Assembly: GCA_027596945.1 (NCBI GenBank)
Contig: JADGJH010000038.1
Location: 25,463-38,967, forward strand
DNA length: 13,505 nt
Origin: Physocladia obscura
Taxonomy: Eukaryota; Chytridiomycota; Chytridiomycetes; Chytridiales; Chytriomycetaceae
Reading direction: 5' to 3'
The first letter of the stretch is position 1. The number at the start of each line of letters is the position of its first letter. Below, piece after piece: positions 8,297 through 13,505 of this stretch. The notes beneath the pieces were generated by a model that saw only the letters and a list, made by a program, of their open reading frames with translations, made no database searches and was not told the origin of the DNA. The position numbers and the translations under genes are program-made.

Positions 8297-8486
8297 TTAT
8301 TGGTTGTTCAAAGAAAACTAAATTTCCATTGTAGATTTCATATGTGGATGCAACACAACATGGAGAATGCAAAGTTGGCTTGGCCAGTGGTTTTGTTCAT
8401 TTTTGGTGCCATCATTTGAACCAAAAATATGAATCAAACCACATTTTGGTTTTGTGGTTTGGTTCATTTTTGGAAGTCATCCACTG
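8283..8486. repeat. Right end of the transposon, about 200-bp arm shared with 8993-9215
   Basis: The last 44 bp (8440-8483) are the terminal inverted repeat. The whole arm back to about 8283 is similar, as reverse complement, to 8993-9215. For example TTGGTTGTTCAAAGAAAACT and GCAAAGTTGGCTTGGCC have near-identical partners there, with scattered substitutions and a short indel near 8435. The inner edge of the similarity coincides with the start of the recognisable transposase frame. Confidence 0.8.
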
Positions 8487-8992
8487 TCTTGTATTGACAG
8501 CATTGCCTTCAATACATTAGTATCTGATCTACTTGGCACCAATTTTATTTGGTTATTTCAACAGTTTTGTTTGATGATCAAAAATTGCTGTGCAGACAAG
8601 GCTATGCTCTCAAAGGATCAAAACTCGTAAGATACAGAGAGTATAAGCATTTATCTCAAGTTTCAATGCTCTGCTTTATCAACTGCAATGGCTAGCTTGA
8701 AACATTTGAGTTCTTTCTTTCACCCAATTGAAGTTTTCTTTGGTCTGTTGAAATTTCATCTTTGCCATGAATACAAAAAAGGTTTAGTTACAGCATAAAA
8801 CTTGAACATTACCATTGGTAAATCTCTTAAAAGTGAAGATTAAAATTTCACTCAATTTTTCGAAAGTGTGGTTATGTTAGTGCAGGACAATTTAATCCTC
8901 AAGTTGCACACAAAGGGAATTATTTAAATATAATGGAATTCAAGTGAATTTCAGTAAGATCAAATAAAGTTTTATAGTTATTTTTTTTTAAT
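8487..8992. other. 506 bp between two outward-facing element ends; no gene
   Basis: AT-rich sequence with one or two CpGs, no open frame of note and no repeat that I can see. It may be host sequence separating two insertions of the same family, or the loop of a larger foldback structure. Confidence 0.4.
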
Positions 8993-9215
8993 CACTGTAA
9001 GACCTCCAAAATAAACCAAACCACAAAACCAAAATGAGTTTGGTCCAGGCCAATGGCAGTTCAATTCACATTTTTGGTCCAAATAATGCCATCAAAAATG
9101 AACTAAATCACCAGCCAAGCCAACTTTGTATTCTTCATATTATGCTGATCCATATATGAAATGCACAATGGAAATTCAGTTTTCTTTGAACAACCATTAA
9201 AAACAGAATAATGCT
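8993..9215 (+). repeat. Third copy of the transposon end, diverged
   Basis: It starts CACTG then TAAGACCTCCAAAATAAACC, the diverged counterpart of CACTGGATGACTTCC...AACC at 6427. It continues through CAAACCACAAAACCAAAATG and TTTGGTCCAGG, then through the about 130 bp of subterminal sequence also found inverted at 8283-8420. It faces rightward, so it would be the left end of another related element whose right end I cannot find in the window. Confidence 0.75.
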
Positions 9216-10449
9216 TGAAATATCCTTTTTTTAATAAACAACAGTTCAATATTTTCAGCAGTGTCAACTTTATTTTCAATTATTAATCTTTTCCTCCATT
9301 TGCAATATCAACCGAATATAATTTATTTCACATTGCCTCTGGATACACTTAAAAACAATTGATAGTTAAAACACAGCCAGTTTGGGTAAACAAGCTAAAA
9401 TCGGTAAGTTTTACAGCTGTTTTTCTGTTTGTCCAGATTTTCATCAGTTGAGTTGCCTTTTTATTGGGCAGTCAAACTGCTAATTTGTCATCTGAAAATT
9501 TCACAAATATTTCATGATAAACTACTCAATTTTTGGCCAGTTGTTGGCTGTCTAGTAATTGTTAAGTGGCTGTAATTATAAATATGATCAGATTTTAAAT
9601 TAAATGACACCAAAAACATTAATGGGCATCTATTCAAAGGATTATACAAACAAACAAAGACATAAAACTATTAGTGATATAATACAAGATTTAAAATACA
9701 CCCCCATTTAACCTGTGGTCAGAAACTGGTTAGAGTTTCAACTGAAATAACCCCAGGAAAACCAAACAGATCATGGCAGAACATGGCAGAAAATCTGATG
9801 TTTGTTTGGTTAAAGTGTGGTGTCTTCTTTTCTTGCCTACAAAAATTATTTCATTTTCAAACCCTGATCTGTCAGTTTGTTCTGTTGCTGTTGACATAAC
9901 TTGTTTTTCAAATTTTTCAAACTCATTTGCTAAAATGAAGGAAGTTGAGTATCGTTAGCCTTTTAAACCATTGTATTTGAAATTCTATTTCAAATTCATT
10001 TCTTCTCAAATTCACTTTGAGGTTGATATCACTAATTCATTTGGAAATCTGATATCACTGATTCATTTTGTGATTGATATCACTGGATTTGAACTTCCAT
10101 TTTCTGATATTGAATCAAATAAACAGATAAGCAATTACATTACCAGCACCAAATGTTAATTTCTTTTCCTTTTACAAGTATTACATTTTCTACATTAAAT
10201 AATTTCTTTTTGTTTTGGTCCGCTCCTCAAATTTTCTCAAGAAATCTCCTTTATTCATCATTAAAAATTTATCTAATTTACTTCACAAAATTCCCTTTTC
10301 ATTATCACTCTTTTTTCATTTTGATTTCACTATCCCTTTCATATCACTCTTTTTGAGATTTTCGGGTGGAGTCATCTTTGGGCTTTTACATTGATTAGGG
10401 AAAACTATAAAAGAAAATTATTTTAAATGAAGAAAACTTAGTTCAAATA
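9216..10449. other. No confident gene; AT-rich transposon-like remains
   Basis: This stretch contains a plus-strand frame from 9773 to 10159 (129 codons) interrupted only by a TAG at 9956-9958. Its translation has three loosely similar segments around VDIT (AVDITCF, FEVDITNSF, VIDITGF) but no known domain. Minus-strand fragments around 10200-10380 (for example NKGDFLRKFEERTK) may be shreds of coding sequence linked to the pseudogene at 10450-10810. CpG is rare. Nothing else is recognisable. Confidence 0.35.
10024..10085 (+). repeat. Three spaced copies of TGATATCACT
   Basis: TGATATCACT occurs at 10024, 10050 and 10075, spaced 26 and 25 bp, and the first two are followed by (A/G)ATTCATTT. The spacing is close to, but not exactly, a constant unit, so this is a degenerate short tandem array. 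It falls in the frame 9773-10159. Confidence 0.65.
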
Positions 10450-10810
10450 TTATAAAATTTCAATAACAAGCTCAATGAATTGGGGCAGGTCATTGATTGT
10501 GATTGGATCCTTGTTTAAATAGTATTGTTTGCCTTCAAGAACTGCTTTTCCTTTTAATTGACTGTTTCCAATATTTTTTCTGCAATCTCATCAACTGTAT
10601 GGGGCTTTGTTTGTGCGTTGTGTTGCTTTCTGAAGTGCTTAATAGTAGGCGCCAGCTTGATTTTGCAGTGCATTCTGTATTGGGAGGAAATTTGGAAGAA
10701 AACTTTTGGAAAAACTTTTCTCCTTTTTACATTTCATGCAAAACCTACAATAATTCGATTTTGAATTTTCACCTTTTGAGGCCACAATATTTAACAAACA
10801 TTCTATTTTG
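10450..10810 (-). pseudogene. Frameshifted minus-strand pseudogene, family unknown
   Basis: Three consecutive minus-strand pieces in different frames read like one protein. From about 10810 to 10680: NIVASKGENSKSNYCRFCMK and KCKKEKSF, with a small Cys cluster (C..C..C). From about 10680 to 10558: KIKLAPTIKHFRKQHNAQTK and HTVDEIAEKILETVN, then TAA. From 10557 to 10450: LKGKAVLEGKQYYLNKD and ITINDLPQFIELVIEIL, then TAA. The joins look like single-base shifts, since the sense resumes at once. The Cys cluster followed by a basic, helical segment could be a small zinc-binding region of a transposon protein, but I cannot name the family. It lies just downstream of the LysM-CAP gene, on the same strand and 107 bp from its stop, but shares none of its features. 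Confidence 0.45.
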
Positions 10811-10916
10811 ATATTAAAAAACCAAATGTGCAAGACTAAATGAATCCAGCCCATAAAATACTCAGCATATAAAGAGTTCAGTCCATATACAATTTATCTG
10901 CTTGGTTTTTGGTTCT

Positions 10917-12500
10917 CTAAGGACTAAAAATAGGCACCAGTCCAGTCTGATCACTCAAAACAACAAGCCCGAAATTACATACCACCGCCCACCGATCATT
11001 TTGATAACCATTTGCACATCCAACCGTCACATACGTCGCTGCGAAACCTAAATGCAAAATCAAAGTCAAAATCAAAAATAATATACATATAGCTTCTACT
11101 CACCAACAATATTTGTAAAATGTCCCTCATCTGGATTCGCTGGATCATTTCCAGCAGCTTCATTTGTAACCCACCCAAAATATGCGCTAGCACAATCAGT
11201 CTCGTCCAAAAACAAGTTTTGTCCCCAACTATACCCACTCCCAGAATACGTGTGACAGTCCCAGCATCCATAGTAAGCACTGTACGCAGAGCTGTATGCG
11301 GCGTACTCGGCAAGCCACGGATCCCATGCGAGATCCCAGACTCCCGGGTTGTAGTGCTGGCGCGCGTAATTAATATATGTGAGACATTGCACTTCGAGGG
11401 TGTATTGGGTCCAGTTGTAGTAGGAAGGGGGATTATCGGTTTCGGCGTACCAGCCTTTGCAGGCATCGAGGGTGCCATCAGCGTCGCAGGGAGCATATTC
11501 GTATGCATCGTCGTAAAACGGGAGGCCACCTTTATTTTATATAGGAATATTGAATTAGTCATGTTAAAAGAATGTGGGTTACTTTTTTTTTTTCACCTGC
11601 GTCTGAGTCTACTGGAGGTTCGGTCGGTGACGGTGATGGAGCCGGTGCAGATGTTGTTTGGATAATGACAATTGGAGACGGAGATGGCGCTACAATCACT
11701 TCTTGCGTTGTTTGCAGCGTAATCACAGAAGTCGTGGAATTTCCGTCTGCAATCGTGGTGCCATTTACGTTGACTGACAATGTTCCATTTCCCGCAGTTA
11801 TTGTAGCATCAGTATGATTGGATGTTGCAGTAGCCGTCCTTATTAATATTGTTGTTGTGCTTGATCGGATAACCAGGCCCCTAGTAATTTTTATATGTTA
11901 GGAACGTATATTTTATATATAAACATTTTACTTCTTTACTCAAGCCTTTCAATCTCATTTTTAATCCCCTTCTCAATTCACTTCACTCAATCTTTTCAAC
12001 TCGTTTTACTCTATGATCTTGTGACCTCGTTTCAACTGTAAATGAAGTACTTACCCAGCGCCATCTGGTCGATTCGAAGACCCAGCACCCGGCAACGGAA
12101 TACTCGCGCCAGTGGTTCCATTAAACGCAGCTCCCGTAGTGTTTTCAAACACCACTTTTGTGATACAGACAACAATCGGCGGGACAAGCTGGTTCGTGCC
12201 GTCGGTGCAATTGAAACTGGTCAAGTTCTTGTTCATGTTGTTGAACGTGGGCAAGTCCTGGATTTAAGATTGGGTTGGTTGAGCAACAACTGTAGTTTGA
12301 CAATCAGTTATTACCATGTTGGCTTGCGTGATAACATCTGAACAGGTTTGATTGGTGAGGACTTGGAAAGTGTAATTGCATGCGGCTGCATGGGGGGTCA
12401 TGCCGGGGGCCCAATTGCCATGTATTTTAGCGCCTAAATTTTTTCCGTTTGTCACTGACGTTGCTAGAAAGGCAGCAACAAGTAACTGTTTGTGCATCAT
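10917..12500 (-). CDS. Secreted LysM-linker-CAP (SCP/PR-1) domain protein, five exons, 409 aa
   Basis: Exons (minus strand): 12500-12315, 12257-12055, 11880-11597, 11529-11104, 11047-10917. Introns are 57, 174, 67 and 56 nt, all GT...AG. Together they give 1230 nt, a whole number of codons ending in TAG. Residues 1-18 (MMHKQLLVAAFLATSVTN) are a signal peptide; the ATGs at 12500 and 12497 are adjacent and both possible. Residues 41-93 are a LysM (CNYTFQVLTNQTCSDVITQ, then NFNKNL-type core and PPIVVCI) with four Cys as in fungal LysMs, which bind chitin or related glycans. Residues 97-224 are a Thr/Ser/Pro linker (APSPSP, APAPSPSP), likely O-glycosylated. Residues 270-395 are a CAP domain: NYARQHY, LAWDPWLAEYAA, H317, GQN (Gln328 where Glu is usual), WVTNE (E348), GHFTN (H361), WAVVCNFG. 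CpG-rich, hence an active host gene. Confidence 0.88.
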
Positions 12501-13290
12501 CAAATCTCTTTCGTCATAAAAAAAAAATTTCATTAGAAAACTTTAATTAAATTTTCTTCATCCATATTTTCTTCATCCACATGAATTTTTTCCGATTTCT
12601 CTGTCTATGTATGTTTCTTCATTTTCTTTTCTTTTTTAATTTTTGAGTTTACAGTTGTTAGCCAGTAGACACACTTAGCAGGTTTTGAGTGCAAATACGA
12701 TTGATATGAGGGATGTTTATTTTGTGGGTTTGTTTAGCTGAAGCTTTTGCATTTTGCATCCTGATGTATTTTAGTATCTTCTTTTGGTCTTCATATATTT
12801 CACATGTTTTGTTCGAGCGTGAGTTTTGACTGTGAATTTTTTGGCCAACTGCTTCCCATCTCCGTTCTTTTTTCCCTCTTTTGAGTGCCGTATTTGATAT
12901 TGCCTTCGACCAACTTTTTTATTTTCTGTCTGCTTACATTTGCATTTGCCATTGCCTGTCATGTCTGCATTTTTGATTTTTAATCTGATCACTTCCAAAA
13001 TACCCACTTGCTGATTTTTTTATCTTCATTTGTTTGCACTTTCATTTTCTTGTTCATCTACGATTATTTATTTTTGCCTTTCCATCTCTTACTTTCTCTC
13101 TTCTGAATCTTATTATTCACTTCATGTATTAATAATTTTTTACCGTTTGTAAACTGATTTTGCAGCTTATTATCAGCATTTGAATTCTTGAGCATGGATT
13201 CTACTTTCTTCAGCATTTTTTTTTCAGGCTTAGAATTTTATTTCTTTACAGATTCATTTTTCTGTTATAAAAATAATAGAAAAATAATAG
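12501..13290. other. T-rich upstream region; one doubtful Lys-rich ORF
   Basis: This is the 5' flank of the LysM-CAP gene, strongly T-rich on the plus strand. A minus-strand frame from 13007 to 12771 (78 codons, GTG at its first candidate start) gives a Lys/Arg-rich translation ending KHVKYMKTKRRY. It has several CpGs and might be an exon, but A-rich DNA gives Lys-rich frames by chance and no domain is recognisable. I see no other gene. Confidence 0.35.
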
Positions 13291-13401
13291 AAAGATTTTG
13301 GAAACAAGGAATCGAGGAATACCTTTGTGGAATTTCCTTGTGAGAAAATCTGAGAGAGAGATTCTGTTGTCAACAAATTATTCCTTGTTTCCAAAATCTT
13401 T
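13291..13401. repeat. 22-bp perfect inverted repeat, possible miniature element
   Basis: AAAGATTTTGGAAACAAGGAAT sits at 13291-13312 and its exact reverse complement at 13380-13401, with a 67-nt loop. Inside the loop AATCT/AGATT gives a smaller second fold. The size (111 bp) and symmetry fit a very short foldback or MITE-like element, or a strong hairpin in RNA. The immediate flanks are ATAATAG on the left and TATTGTC on the right, so no obvious target duplication is seen. Confidence 0.75.
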
Positions 13402-13505
13402 TATTGTCAATTTTCAGTTTTTTGCTTTTTTTTTTTTTTTTGCGACTGGTGGGATTTGAACAGGTGAGAGTTGGTGGGGGTGAAGGTGTGGTTACGGGTA
13501 TTTTC
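13402..13505. other. Right edge with 18-T run
   Basis: A T run of about 18 (13424-13441) is followed by G-rich sequence (GGTGGGGGTGAAGGTGTGG). No gene is seen before the window ends. Confidence 0.4.

Larger units (their letters stand above)
6427..8486. mobile_element. Decayed PIF/Harbinger-type DNA transposon, about 2.06 kb
   Basis: The element is bounded by an exact 44-bp inverted repeat (6430-6473 against 8440-8483), extended outward by CAC at the left and CAG at the right so both ends read CA-TGGATGACTTCC. Inside are two convergent genes of the pair typical of PIF/Harbinger transposons: a Myb-like DNA-binding protein gene on the plus strand and a DDE_Tnp_4-type nuclease gene on the minus strand, 100 bp apart. 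Both are broken, so the element is dead. I find no target-site duplication: the 3 bp and 8 bp outside the ends do not match and no TTA/TAA flanks them. Either the true ends lie elsewhere, the flanks have decayed, or these ends belong to two merged copies. The superfamily call rests on the gene pair and the transposase motifs, not on the termini. Confidence 0.7.

Noticed and set aside
6419..8494. 8-bp or 3-bp target-site duplication around the transposon
   Set aside because: The flanks TTTCCTGG and TCTTGTAT do not match, and no TTA/TAA pair lies at the ends.
11120..11817. Plus-strand frames opposite the LysM-CAP gene (up to 181 codons)
   Set aside because: They are antisense to exons whose minus-strand reading gives clear CAP motifs and consistent splicing.
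13441..13475. tRNA or SINE-like B-box on the minus strand (GTTCAAATCCC followed by CCAGTCGC and an A run)
   Set aside because: The five bases before TTCAAAT do not pair with CCCAC, so there is no T-stem, and no anticodon arm is visible before the window edge.

Overview
The window looks like nuclear DNA of an AT-rich fungus, most likely a zoosporic (chytrid-like) one. The reasons are short introns of 49-174 nt with GTAAGT/GTGAGT/GTAATA donors and AG acceptors, a secreted protein with a fungal-type LysM, an intronless gene with a mitochondrial-type N-terminus, and decayed Myb-like/DDE transposon genes of a kind I associate with chytrids and oomycetes. The lineage is an inference; no rRNA, tRNA or other diagnostic gene is present.

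Layout. 1-658: mostly gene-free, with one doubtful ORF. 659-1861 (-): an intact 400-aa protein that looks mitochondrial. 1862-2601: AT-rich spacer with two sharp hairpins. 2602-2934 (+): a small coiled-coil ORF whose coding potential continues in the +1 frame to 3067. 3500-5900: CpG-starved DNA with broken ORFs, including a minus-strand reading frame of about 330 codons interrupted by one TAG. 6427-8486: a decayed two-gene DNA transposon of PIF/Harbinger type, bounded by a perfect 44-bp inverted repeat. It carries a frameshifted Myb/DUF6818-like protein gene (+) and a convergent DDE-transposase pseudogene (-) with two in-frame stops. 8993-9215: a third copy of the element end, inverted relative to 8283-8486. 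9230-10900: decayed DNA with a short triple repeat and one more frameshifted minus-strand pseudogene. 10917-12500 (-): a five-exon gene for a secreted LysM-linker-CAP protein of 409 aa. 12501-13505: T-rich spacer with a 22-bp perfect inverted repeat.

In short, two host genes (the mitochondrial-type protein and the LysM-CAP protein) flank about 8 kb of transposon remains. CpG is common in the two host genes and nearly absent between them: there is none from 4468 to 5404. This fits cytosine methylation and deamination of the transposon island. The two transposon genes would have worked as a pair, DNA-binding protein plus nuclease. The LysM and CAP parts of the secreted protein would act outside the cell, on chitin-like glycans and probably at membranes or walls.
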